A stretch of DNA of 19,752 nt from positions 1-19,752 of the forward strand of contig DBDH01000013.1 in the NCBI GenBank assembly GCA_002293455.1. The letters run 5' to 3'. The DNA is from Treponema sp. UBA937. GTDB lineage: Bacteria > Spirochaetota > Spirochaetia > Treponematales > Breznakiellaceae. The position numbers were made by a program, and so were the translations under genes. The notes under the pieces are model-generated. The model made no database searches. It saw nothing but the letters and a program-made list of their open reading frames with translations, and was not told the origin of the DNA. Below, one piece after another: positions 1-7,369 of this stretch. Position 1 is the stretch's first letter. Every line of letters begins with the position of its first letter.

Positions 1-64
1 CTGGAGTTTTGCAACAGCCTCACAGGAAAGATAAAAGATTAAGAATATTTATAAGGAGTTCTCT

Positions 65-1615
65 ATGAAAAAGGTGTTCTGTTTATGCTGCCTGTTTTTT
101 GTGTGCGGCATCATTTCGGTTCCTGTATTTGCCCAGACAGGAATACAAGCTGACACGATACAGGATTTGGACAGCGGAATCCACTCCTTGAGTGCCCTTA
201 TTGCGGCTCAAGTGAAAAGGGAAAACGCGAGTACAAAGCCCTCGATTATGTTAGGAACATTCACCTATCAAAACCAGATGACAAACTTTGGTACCATGAT
301 AAACCAGAATCTCGTCAATGAACTTTCGGTGCAGGCGGAAAACCGGTATCAGGTAATATCCGGCGGAGGGGCGGCGTCTCCTTCATCGTCCAGGAGGGCG
401 GATTATTCCGTCGCCGGCGAGATTATCGAAATTGGAAATATCTTCCGGGTGTATACCAGGCTTGTCCGCACCATTGACAATTCTGTAGTATACAGCTGGC
501 AGACTGATTTTCAAAAAACTTCGTATCTTATAAATCTGCTTAATGTATCAGGCAATGCCGGTCTTCCTCAGGACATTTTTGAATTTGACAGCATGGATAA
601 TCCTGTTGAAGCCGTTTTGGGAGAAGGAGATATCGCGAGGAACATCCATTCGGAGAATGACGAAGATTGGTTTATATTCACCGCTCCGCGGGATGCTGTT
701 ATTTTGTTTTTGGCTAAAGGTACGAACAGTTTCGACAGCCGTATGACAATGTACGATTCCGGAAGAAGCGAAATTGCCTCCAACGATGATTACGAAGAAG
801 GTTATGACGCGGGAATAGTCCGCTCGGTAAGAAGCGGGGAAACACTTTATATAAAAGTAACCAGTTATGGCGATGAAACCGGCAGTTATTCTTTACACAT
901 ACAGGAGACGCCGATTGAGGACCAGGCTATGGAACCCAATGATTCCATGGAACAGGCTTATTTGCTGGAGCTGCCCGCGGAATCCTTAAAGGGATTTTTC
1001 ATGTCCTCCGACGATGCGGACTGGTACAAAATCATTGTTCCTTCCGGAGATAAAACCTTGAGGATACATACCGAAAGCGACTTGGATACCTATTTAAAAC
1101 TGTATAACGCGAGAGGAAACGTGATAGAGGAAGATGATGATGACGGCAGCGGCTATAATGCCAGAATATCCCGCCTGCTTTCCCAGGGAACCTATTATGT
1201 TGAAGTGACGGAATTAGACGGAGACAGCGGACCGTATTCCCTTTTCGTAAGTTTAGGGGATGCTCCCCAAAACGATTCCTATGAACCCGATAACTCGATG
1301 TCGGATGCTTCTGAAATTATTGCGGGAAGGCCCCAGGTCCGTACTTTCACCGATGATACTGATGAAGATTGGGCATGGTTCACCGTTGCTTCCGCCGGAA
1401 ACTACACCATCACCGCCGTTGGTGAAATGCCAAGCCTTGATACCTATATTGAGCTTTACGATGATGACGGCGATTCTATTGACGAAAATGACGACGGCGG
1501 CGACAGTTATGACGCCCGCTTGAGAGTATATCTGCGGCCGGGAAAGTACTATATCCTCGTAACAACGCTGGATGATTTTTCCGATCCCGAAACTTATACG
1601 CTTAACATAATGTAA
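65..1615 (+). CDS. Secreted protein: CsgG/FlgO-like N-terminus plus three PPC domains
   Basis: A 516-residue exported protein. Residues 1-23 form a Sec signal peptide (MKK, hydrophobic core, VFA-Q cleavage site) with no lipobox. Residues about 26-165 resemble the CsgG/FlgO/LpoB-like fold: a 'PSIMLGTFTY' strand, 'NQNLVNELS', then 'YSVAGEIIEIG' and 'RVYTRLVRTIDNSVVYSW'. Three bacterial pre-peptidase C-terminal (PPC) beta-sandwich repeats follow at roughly 170-283, 290-400 and 407-516, each with a D/E-D-W-(F/Y) strand, an 'LYD..G..I..DDD' acidic turn and a terminal 'G.YY..V' strand. PPC domains are usually appended to secreted proteases or surface proteins; no protease domain is present, so the role is probably binding or scaffolding in the periplasm or outside the cell. 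AAGGAG at 53-58 sits 6 nt before the ATG. The gene looks monocistronic. Domain calls are from pattern recognition: PPC is firm, the N-terminal fold less so. Confidence 0.75.
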   Translation: MKKVFCLCCLFFVCGIISVPVFAQTGIQADTIQDLDSGIHSLSALIAAQVKRENASTKPSIMLGTFTYQNQMTNFGTMINQNLVNELSVQAENRYQVISGGGAASPSSSRRADYSVAGEIIEIGNIFRVYTRLVRTIDNSVVYSWQTDFQKTSYLINLLNVSGNAGLPQDIFEFDSMDNPVEAVLGEGDIARNIHSENDEDWFIFTAPRDAVILFLAKGTNSFDSRMTMYDSGRSEIASNDDYEEGYDAGIVRSVRSGETLYIKVTSYGDETGSYSLHIQETPIEDQAMEPNDSMEQAYLLELPAESLKGFFMSSDDADWYKIIVPSGDKTLRIHTESDLDTYLKLYNARGNVIEEDDDDGSGYNARISRLLSQGTYYVEVTELDGDSGPYSLFVSLGDAPQNDSYEPDNSMSDASEIIAGRPQVRTFTDDTDEDWAWFTVASAGNYTITAVGEMPSLDTYIELYDDDGDSIDENDDGGDSYDARLRVYLRPGKYYILVTTLDDFSDPETYTLNIM

Positions 1616-1657
1616 GTTTCTGAAATGATGAATTAGTTAATTCCTTATTTCAGAAAC
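1616..1657 (+). other. Inverted repeat after the PPC-protein gene
   Basis: Perfect 11-bp arms (1616-1626 and 1647-1657) are separated by a 20-nt AT-rich spacer and begin on the base after the stop codon. A hairpin here could end or protect the upstream mRNA. No T-tract follows, so it is not a standard intrinsic terminator. Confidence 0.5.
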
Positions 1658-1670
1658 ACTTAGATCGGAA

Positions 1671-1701
1671 ATAGTCAAATAGTTTTGGTTTGTTTGACTA
1701 T
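1671..1701. other. Inverted repeat ATAGTCAAA...TTTGACTAT
   Basis: Perfect 9-bp arms at 1671-1679 and 1693-1701 with a 13-nt spacer, in the gap between the PPC gene and purN. It may be a hairpin or an operator; nothing else identifies it. Confidence 0.35.
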
Positions 1702-1719
1702 ATATTACTGTTTTAATAA

Positions 1720-1759
1720 GGTAACCGTGGTTACTTTTGGGTAACTTCGGTTACTTTTG
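1720..1759. promoter_or_regulatory. Tandem 20-bp repeat with GTAAC-N4-GTTAC dyads, candidate operator
   Basis: Two direct copies (1720-1739 and 1740-1759) of a 20-bp unit differ at only a few central bases. Each contains a dyad: GTAACCGTGGTTAC at 1721-1734 (perfect 6-bp arms) and GTAACTTCGGTTAC at 1741-1754 (5-bp arms around TTCG). A 20-bp spacing puts the two dyads on the same face of the helix about two turns apart, as for paired dimer sites of a repressor. A lone GTAACC half-site follows at 1792-1797. The array lies about 100 bp before purN, the next gene. No regulator is encoded beside it. Confidence 0.45.
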
Positions 1760-1855
1760 CACGAAATCGCTTTACATTCGGGAAAAACTGTGTAACCATG
1801 AAAACGTGATTCGATAACATAAATATTAATATAAACCAAAAAGTAAGGAGTTTTT

Positions 1856-2494
1856 TTGAACCCTAAAAAAATGAAACTTACAAAAATTATGGTTCTTGTT
1901 TCAGGCAGCGGAATGAATCTCCAAGCCTTGATTGACGCGGAAAGATCCGGGAAGCTGAGAAACGGAACCATCACAGCGGTGATTTCGGATCATCCTCAAG
2001 CGTTTGCTATAGAAAGAGCCAGGCGGGCAGGGATTCCCGTGTTTGTTGAAGTGCCGCAAGAAGAATTATCACGGGCGGAGCGGAATTTGGAATTATCAAA
2101 CCGGATATTGGAAAGAGCTCAATCGATGAATATCAACGGTATTATTCTCGCCGGCTTTCTTTCAATATTACAGGGGCCGCTCGTTTCCGCGTTTTTCGGA
2201 AAAATGATAAATATTCATCCATCGCTGCTGCCCAAGTTCGGCGGAAACGGCATGTATGGTATGAAAGTACATCAAGCGGTACTGGAGGCCGGGGAAAAAG
2301 AATCCGGCTGTACAGTACATTTTGTCGATAACGGCATAAATACGGGAACCATCATTCTGCAAAGAAAAGTACCGGTCCTTTCCGGCGACAGTCCCGGGGA
2401 TTTGGCGGAAAGGATTCGTCACGAAGAATATTCAGCGATTGTGAATGCTTCGGTAATTTTAATTAAGATCGTTAACCGGGGAGCAGTGGTATAA
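1856..2494 (+). CDS. purN: Phosphoribosylglycinamide formyltransferase-like protein (PurN family), altered catalytic Asp
   Basis: Family role: transfer of formyl from 10-formyl-tetrahydrofolate to GAR, step three of purine synthesis, cytoplasmic. The Rossmann-like start (VLVSGSGMNLQALID, residues 13-27), the NIHPSLLP motif (Asn119, His121, equal to E. coli Asn106 and His108) and the 'GMYGMKVH' loop of clostridial-type PurNs are all present. Two active-site positions are changed: E. coli Ser12 is Met20, and catalytic Asp144 is Asn162 (codon AAT at 2339-2341, in GINTGT where relatives have G.DTGP). It may be inactive, slow, or specialised for another substrate. The start chosen is TTG at 1856, because TAAGGAG at 1844-1850 lies 5 nt before it; the ATG at 1871 is 20 nt from that site. 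The 212-aa length is normal. No other pur genes are adjacent. Confidence 0.8.
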   Translation: MNPKKMKLTKIMVLVSGSGMNLQALIDAERSGKLRNGTITAVISDHPQAFAIERARRAGIPVFVEVPQEELSRAERNLELSNRILERAQSMNINGIILAGFLSILQGPLVSAFFGKMINIHPSLLPKFGGNGMYGMKVHQAVLEAGEKESGCTVHFVDNGINTGTIILQRKVPVLSGDSPGDLAERIRHEEYSAIVNASVILIKIVNRGAVV

Positions 2495-2551
2495 AATGCC
2501 GTGCGTGCGTGGACGGAATATTCTTTCAAATGAAACTCTTTCTCTCATAAT

Positions 2552-2607
2552 TTGATAAATAAGTTTTGATAAATAAAGTTGACAAAATGTGAAAAATAAT
2601 TTGAAAT
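2552..2607 (+). promoter_or_regulatory. Candidate promoter and short AT-rich direct repeat before the 213-aa gene
   Basis: TTGATAAATAAG occurs at 2552 and again (with one extra A) at 2566, period 14. A perfect -35-like TTGACA follows at 2579-2584, with a weak -10 candidate TGAAAT at 2602-2607 (17-bp spacer). The -35 is convincing, the -10 is not. Confidence 0.35.
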
Positions 2608-2672
2608 ACTTCATTTTATGGGATATAGTACGTAATAGAAATACCAAACTAATGCCGCTTGGAGGATGAAAA

Positions 2673-3314
2673 ATGCTGAGAAAAAGTTTGTTGTTTTATA
2701 TTTTTTTGATAATGGCGAATATATGTATTTTTTCGGAAAACGGAAGTGAAGAAACCGGTTCTCTCAAAAATACGATTACTGTTGATATGGGATTGACCGG
2801 TAGTACGCTTCTTGCATGGGGATTATCCGGAGCTGAGAATCCTTTTTTTGGCACTGCTCTTCAATATGAAAGACACATATCAAATAAAATAAGCGCGGCG
2901 GGCCGGTTAGAATACCGCGGAATAGGTTTGTCACCGGATGCCAATATGTCGGCATTTTCGCTTGAAGGACACGGACGCTATTATCCTTCAGGAAAAATTT
3001 TCTTTTTGGATGGAATGCTTGGATATGCGCTTTTTAACTATAGTAATGAATCAAAAAAATCTCTGGCTCATTTTTTTAAATTTGGCGGAAGATTAGGGTG
3101 GAGAATTGATTTCGGCAAACCCGGAGGACTTGTTCTTGAACCGTCTCTTGGTTATTACTGGAGCGTTGGAAAAAACAATATGAGAAACATTGAAGAAGCA
3201 GAGTCTTGGAGTGATTTTTTTAATCAATGGATGAATCTCATGCAGGACATTCTTATTCAAGGATATTTTGTCGGCGGGCCTCAAGTATCTCTTGGGATTG
3301 GGTATCGATTTTAA
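2673..3314 (+). CDS. Hypothetical exported beta-barrel-like outer-membrane protein
   Basis: A 213-residue protein of no recognised family. It begins with a Sec-type signal (MLRKSLLFYIFLIMANICIFS, cleavage likely about residue 21). The mature part alternates hydrophobic and polar residues in short strands rich in Gly and aromatics (e.g. 'GTALQYERHIS', 'AAGRLEYRGIG', 'LVLEPSLGYYWSVG') and ends in 'PQVSLGIGYRF', an aromatic C-terminus typical of barrels assembled by BamA. This suggests an 8- to 10-stranded outer-membrane barrel of the OmpW/OmpX size class. GGAGG at 2661-2665 precedes the ATG by 7 nt. The gene stands alone: it converges on tatD and is separated from purN by 178 bp with its own promoter candidate. 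Function is unknown. Confidence 0.6.
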   Translation: MLRKSLLFYIFLIMANICIFSENGSEETGSLKNTITVDMGLTGSTLLAWGLSGAENPFFGTALQYERHISNKISAAGRLEYRGIGLSPDANMSAFSLEGHGRYYPSGKIFFLDGMLGYALFNYSNESKKSLAHFFKFGGRLGWRIDFGKPGGLVLEPSLGYYWSVGKNNMRNIEEAESWSDFFNQWMNLMQDILIQGYFVGGPQVSLGIGYRF

Positions 3315-3387
3315 AGCGATTGGAGAAACACGTTATATGTTTGATGTTTCGGGTATTCTTTTAACTGAACCGATTTACCAAGGAGCT

Positions 3388-4194
3388 TCACTCAATTAAA
3401 AAAGCTTTCCTGAAATTCGCGTCTGTCTGCGCTTCAATTGCTTCGATGTTTCGGCAATCCGTTCCGCTTTTGCCGCGCAGCTCCGCCATGCTCCGAATCA
3501 CCGTGTGAATATCTTTCCAGGATGAATAGTTTCTGTTTCGCAAAGGCTGATACGGCGCGTCGGTTTCCGTAAGAAGCCTTTCCGGCGGAAGAAGGGAAGC
3601 CGCTTCCATCGCCCGTTTGTGATTCAACGCGATAGGCGTCCCGAATGAAAAAAAGGCATTGACTTTTCGTTTGAGAAGATCACCCGCTTCCCGAAAGGTG
3701 CCGGAATACGAATGAAAAATCACCGACGGCAGGGTGGAAAGCTCTTTCGCGTAAGAAAAAATTTTGTCCATGCCCTTGCGGATATGCAGTACGATGGGCA
3801 GCCGGAATTCTCTGGCTATGTTCAAATGCAAAAGAAACAATTCTTTCTGCGTATCTCCGGTTGAACGGTATGCCTCATCAAAAAAATCAAAGCCTGTTTC
3901 TCCCACTGCGTCGATCCTTTTGCTTTCCGCAAGTTCCAGCAGAAAGCGGCAAAGGCCTTCCGTTTGCGATGCAAGTTTCCGATTCCGGGGAAGCTGGGGA
4001 TGAATGCCGAAACAGAGAAGCATCGCCGGACCGCCGCTGTTTCTGGATTCCTGCGCTCTCTGTTCATGATACAAAAATTGTTCTTCATTCCAGGCACTGG
4101 CGGCACAGCAAATTCTTAATGCCCGCCTTTCCGTCTCCGCGTTGGGAAACTGTTTTTGTAAATCGAATGGATGCGCATGAGCGTCACTTGCCAT
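3388..4194 (-). CDS. tatD: TatD family metal-dependent hydrolase/DNase
   Basis: TIM-barrel metallohydrolase of the TatD/YcfH family (3'-5' exonuclease or deoxyribonuclease activity in characterised members; cytoplasmic). Metal ligands appear in order: HxH in 'DAHAHPF' near the N-terminus, Glu in 'GETGFDFF', His in 'VLHIRKG', His in 'IFHSYSG' and Asp in 'TETDAPY'. An open frame continues upstream to 4335, but that part lies inside pcrA and has a Cys/Arg-rich composition unlike the family. The ATG at 4194 gives 268 aa, starts just before the HxH motif, and has AGGA 8 nt upstream, so it is preferred. The start is 14 nt after the pcrA stop, so it is last in the minus-strand operon. No key residue is missing. 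Confidence 0.88.
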   Translation of the reverse strand: MASDAHAHPFDLQKQFPNAETERRALRICCAASAWNEEQFLYHEQRAQESRNSGGPAMLLCFGIHPQLPRNRKLASQTEGLCRFLLELAESKRIDAVGETGFDFFDEAYRSTGDTQKELFLLHLNIAREFRLPIVLHIRKGMDKIFSYAKELSTLPSVIFHSYSGTFREAGDLLKRKVNAFFSFGTPIALNHKRAMEAASLLPPERLLTETDAPYQPLRNRNYSSWKDIHTVIRSMAELRGKSGTDCRNIEAIEAQTDANFRKAFLIE

Positions 4195-4208
4195 ATTTCT
4201 ATTCCTGC

Positions 4209-6209
4209 TTACACAAATAATTTTTTTATTTGCGCAAAATAATCTTCGGCCTGGGCCGCCGTTTCTATCACGGCATCTTCGTGGACTTCCACAAGGTGCT
4301 GCGGAATTTCCACAAGGAACGGGGAAGGTATGCATTCAACCGTATTCTGGAGCCGTCTCCGCTGTTGGCAGCTTGTAATGTACAGCTTATCTCTTGCCCG
4401 CGTGATGGCGACATAAAAAAGGCGGCGCTCTTCTTCAATATTGCCGTCGCCTTCTTCCAGGCTCCGCGCGTGGGGGATAATGCCGTCTTCGGCCCCGGCG
4501 ATAAACACCACCGGAAACTCCAAGCCTTTTGAAGCATGTATCGTCATGAGGTTGACTTTTCCCCTGCCGGATTCATCTTCCCCGTCATCTCTTGTGATAA
4601 GGCTGATTCTGTTCAGATAGGGATAGAGCGTCGGGTCAAAGTTGTCGGGATCATTCTCCCATGTTTCGATAGACTGTATCAGATTTTCAATGTTGAGGAA
4701 TTTCCACCGCGCGGCTTTTTCGTTCTTGCTGTATTCTGTAACAAGATACGACCAGTAATCGATGGAATCGACCAGAGCGCGGACCTTTTGAGAAAGTCCC
4801 CGCTTGCCCAAAATTTCCGCCTTGTATGTTTCAATCAGCGTCATAAACTCATCAACTTCGATTCTGCCTTTTTCCGGAAAGAGCGTGTCTTTTGCGTAAC
4901 GGAGTTTTCCCATCGCGTCCCACACGGAAGAATGATTCTGTTTCGCAAGTTCCGTGATATGACTGATTGTCGTTTTCCCAATTCCTCTCCGCGGAGTATT
5001 GATAATCCGCAAAAGATTTACATCATCATTTTCGTTGGCAATAACACGAAGGTAACTGATAATGTCCTTAATCTCTTTGCGCTGAAAAAAACTTGTTCCG
5101 CCCGAAACCCGGTAAGGAATATTTTCCGCCAGGAACGCTTCTTCAATGTGACGCGTCATGGAATTGGTTCTAATAAGCACGCCGAAATCATCATACTTTA
5201 ATTTTTCCTGAATTAAAACAGTTTTGATTCTGGCCGCGATGAAGTCGGCTTCTTCGCTTTCGTTTTTTGGGTAATACATTTCGATGGGCTTTCCGCCTTC
5301 ATTCCCGGACCAAAGCGTTTTCTCTTTTCTGTTGCTGTTGTTTCTGATAACACCGTTTGCCGCTTCCAGAATGGTGCTTGTAGACCGGTAATTCTGTTCT
5401 AGTTTGATTTCTTTCACGCCGGGAAAATCATCTTCAAAGCGCAGAAGATTTTCATAATTTGCCCCGCGCCAGGAATAAATCGACTGGTCATCATCGCCTA
5501 CAACACAGACATTTTTTTCCGCAAGAAGGCGCATCATATTGTACTGTGTAAGACTTGTATCCTGAAACTCATCTACCATGATATATTTGTATCTGGCTTT
5601 GTACCGTTCCTTGATTTCCGGGAACTGTTCAAAGAGCATAATCGGCAGCACAAGGAGATCGTCAAAATCGACGGCGTTGAAAATCTTTAAGCTGCTTTGG
5701 TATTCGTTGTAGACTTTTTCATAAGCCGCGTTCGCGCCGTCTCCCCAATAGGCGCGCCCAGTTTTCACATTCGAGAAAAGCTGCCCCAGCGCGTACAGGT
5801 CTGTATTCTCTGTTGAAAGGCCGCATTCACGAACGCAGTCTTTGATAAGCTGGGTCCGGTCCGTCTCATCATAAATGGAAAAGTTTTTTCTGAATCCAAG
5901 ATGCTCAATGTCTTCGCGAAGAACCCGGACGCCGAAAGCATGAAACGTAGAAACCATGAGCATTTGCAGTTTCTTCCCGGTAAGTTCTTTCACGCGGACT
6001 TCCATTTCCCGCGCGGCTTTATTCGTAAAGGTAAGCGCCAGAATCGCCGACTGCGGAATCCCATTTTCGAGCATATACGCGATACGGTAAGTAATAACGC
6101 GCGTTTTTCCGGAACCGGCTCCCGCGATAATCAATACAGGTCCGTCAATCGATGTTACCGCTTCACATTGGTGTTCATTTAATTCGGCTTCAAAATTCAG
6201 TTTCGGCAT
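4209..6209 (-). CDS. pcrA: UvrD/PcrA-type ATP-dependent DNA helicase (SF1A)
   Basis: Superfamily 1A 3'-5' helicase for repair and for removing proteins or recombinases from DNA. Motifs appear in order: Q motif (LNEHQCEAV, residues 10-18), Walker A AGAGSGKT (29-36), motif Ia 'ALTFTNKAAREM', motif II VDEFQD, motif III 'GDDDQSIYSWRGA', motif IV 'LEQNYRS', motif V 'VNLMTIHASKGLEFPVVF' and motif VI 'EERRLFYVAITRA'. At 666 aa it is shorter than the usual 720-750, mainly because the C-terminal RNA-polymerase-binding (Tudor-like) tail of PcrA/UvrD is missing or very short; that makes Rep-type naming possible. GGAGA lies 4 nt before the ATG. It follows the COG2426 gene by 17 nt and precedes tatD by 14 nt. 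Confidence 0.93.
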   Translation of the reverse strand: MPKLNFEAELNEHQCEAVTSIDGPVLIIAGAGSGKTRVITYRIAYMLENGIPQSAILALTFTNKAAREMEVRVKELTGKKLQMLMVSTFHAFGVRVLREDIEHLGFRKNFSIYDETDRTQLIKDCVRECGLSTENTDLYALGQLFSNVKTGRAYWGDGANAAYEKVYNEYQSSLKIFNAVDFDDLLVLPIMLFEQFPEIKERYKARYKYIMVDEFQDTSLTQYNMMRLLAEKNVCVVGDDDQSIYSWRGANYENLLRFEDDFPGVKEIKLEQNYRSTSTILEAANGVIRNNSNRKEKTLWSGNEGGKPIEMYYPKNESEEADFIAARIKTVLIQEKLKYDDFGVLIRTNSMTRHIEEAFLAENIPYRVSGGTSFFQRKEIKDIISYLRVIANENDDVNLLRIINTPRRGIGKTTISHITELAKQNHSSVWDAMGKLRYAKDTLFPEKGRIEVDEFMTLIETYKAEILGKRGLSQKVRALVDSIDYWSYLVTEYSKNEKAARWKFLNIENLIQSIETWENDPDNFDPTLYPYLNRISLITRDDGEDESGRGKVNLMTIHASKGLEFPVVFIAGAEDGIIPHARSLEEGDGNIEEERRLFYVAITRARDKLYITSCQQRRRLQNTVECIPSPFLVEIPQHLVEVHEDAVIETAAQAEDYFAQIKKLFV

Positions 6210-6226
6210 GATTCTCCGTGCGGTTT

Positions 6227-6712
6227 TTAAACGTGTTTTATGAACATATCAAGGACATGAACGCCAAGCGTTACAACCGCGGTAACAATGGTTCCGGAAA
6301 TCATCACCCCGATAATTACCGCCAATAAGGTTTTCCGCTTGCTGAGTCCCAGAACCCAGGCCCCCAAAGTTCCCGTCCAGGCTCCGGTTAGGGGAAAAGG
6401 AACCGCGACAAAAAGCGCGACACCGAACCAGCCCCATTTTTCCACGCCCTTATGCAGCTTGTTCCGCGCCTTTTCAATAAATCTATCAAAAAAATTTTGA
6501 TACCATTTCATCTTTAAAAAGAGTTTGTGGAATGTCGAAAGAAATATCCAGCAAGCGGGAGCCACAAGCGCGTTGAAAAAAACTCCCAAACAAAAAGCCC
6601 AGTACCAGGGAATCCCGTTGGCGACGGCAAAAGGAATTCCTCCGCGAAGCTCCGAAATGGGAATAAACGATAAAAAAGCGGACCAGAGGACAATCACAGC
6701 GGGCGTGTTCAT
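6227..6712 (-). CDS. COG2426 / small multidrug export family membrane protein
   Basis: A 161-aa integral membrane protein of the family named 'small multi-drug export' (COG2426; the name is historic and transport is not well established). Diagnostic segments are 'SELRGGIPFAVANG' near residue 20 and 'FPLTGAWTGTLGAWVLGL' near 108-125. About four hydrophobic segments can be seen (residues ~5-20, ~37-58, ~95-120, ~128-155), separated by a Lys/Arg-rich cytoplasmic stretch (KMKWYQNFFDRFIEKARNK). The start codon overlaps the rdgB stop as ATGA (6709-6712), so translation is probably coupled to rdgB. The pairing of two re-entrant Gly/Pro-rich motifs resembles the DedA/VTT fold. The substrate is unknown. 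Confidence 0.8.
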   Translation of the reverse strand: MNTPAVIVLWSAFLSFIPISELRGGIPFAVANGIPWYWAFCLGVFFNALVAPACWIFLSTFHKLFLKMKWYQNFFDRFIEKARNKLHKGVEKWGWFGVALFVAVPFPLTGAWTGTLGAWVLGLSKRKTLLAVIIGVMISGTIVTAVVTLGVHVLDMFIKHV

Positions 6713-7311
6713 ATTTCAAGATTCCTCAATATTTCATTAATACATTTTCCGGCTTTCCCCCGGTGGCTGATCCGGTTTTTTTCTTCTTCGGGAAGTTCCG
6801 CCGCCGTCATTCCTTTTTCCGGAATGTACAGAATCGGGTCGTAACCAAAGCCGCCGCTTCCTTTTTCATGCTGAATGATCTCTCCTTCCAAGGTTTCCTG
6901 CACGGCAAAAAAACGGTCGGGACTTAAAAACAGGACCATTGCGCAGACAAAACGCGCCTTCCGATTTGGATGATCTCCCAATTCTTGTATAAGAAGGGCG
7001 TTCCGTTCGGCAGCATCAAGTTTTTTCCCGTCTTCGCTTCCATACCGTCCGGCATACCGGGCAGAATAAATCCCGGGCTGTCCGTCCAAAGCGTCTACAC
7101 AAATACCGGAATCATCGGCGATGACAGGCTCTTTAACGATATCGTAAAGAGCCTTTGCCTTAATCATCGCGTTTTCCAAAAAATCAGCCCCCGTTTCATC
7201 AGGATCAAAATAGATCCCCGCGTCTTTCGGGATTTTTACCGTATGAAGAGGAAAAATTGCCGCAATTTCTTTTTTCTTATGCGTATTTCCGCTGGCTAAC
7301 CAAATTGTCAT
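6709..7311 (-). CDS. rdgB: RdgB/HAM1-type XTP/dITP pyrophosphatase
   Basis: Hydrolyses non-canonical purine triphosphates (dITP, XTP) to monophosphates, keeping deaminated purines out of DNA and RNA. The N-terminal 'WLASGNTHKKKEI' matches the family's T/SGN..K..E phosphate-binding start, 'TGADFLENAMIKAKAL' and 'VIADDSGICVDALDGQPGIYSARYAG' carry the metal- and base-binding residues, and 'GGFGYDPILYIPEKGMTAAELPEEEKNRISHRGKA' is the standard C-terminal signature. The 200-aa length is typical. No Shine-Dalgarno is visible before this ATG, yet it sits exactly where the family begins, so the start is kept. It begins 58 nt after rrf2 and overlaps the next gene by 4 nt. Confidence 0.93.
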   Translation of the reverse strand: MTIWLASGNTHKKKEIAAIFPLHTVKIPKDAGIYFDPDETGADFLENAMIKAKALYDIVKEPVIADDSGICVDALDGQPGIYSARYAGRYGSEDGKKLDAAERNALLIQELGDHPNRKARFVCAMVLFLSPDRFFAVQETLEGEIIQHEKGSGGFGYDPILYIPEKGMTAAELPEEEKNRISHRGKAGKCINEILRNLEI

Positions 7312-7346
7312 GGTTTCATTTTAGCAGAAAAAGGAACTGCATTGCT

Positions 7347-7359
7347 ATATTGCCAATAT
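7347..7359. promoter_or_regulatory. Odd palindrome ATATTGCCAATAT between rrf2 and rdgB
   Basis: Perfect 6-bp arms around a single central base, in the 58-bp gap between rrf2 and rdgB. It could be an operator for an internal rdgB promoter; no good -35/-10 pair was found near it. Confidence 0.25.
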
Positions 7360-7369
7360 GTTGAACTTT

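Noticed and set aside
3315..3387. GAAACA/TGTTTC inverted repeat between convergent genes as a bidirectional terminator
   Set aside because: The stem is only 6 bp with a loop of about 14 nt and no T-tracts on either strand.
4195..4335. N-terminal extension of the tatD reading frame
   Set aside because: It lies inside pcrA, is Cys/Arg-rich and unlike the family; ATG 4194 has a ribosome-binding site and places HxH at the usual distance.
3861..5201. Several plus-strand frames of 79-221 codons opposite tatD and pcrA
   Set aside because: They are antisense shadows of strongly conserved genes, lack ribosome-binding sites and have no recognisable motif.
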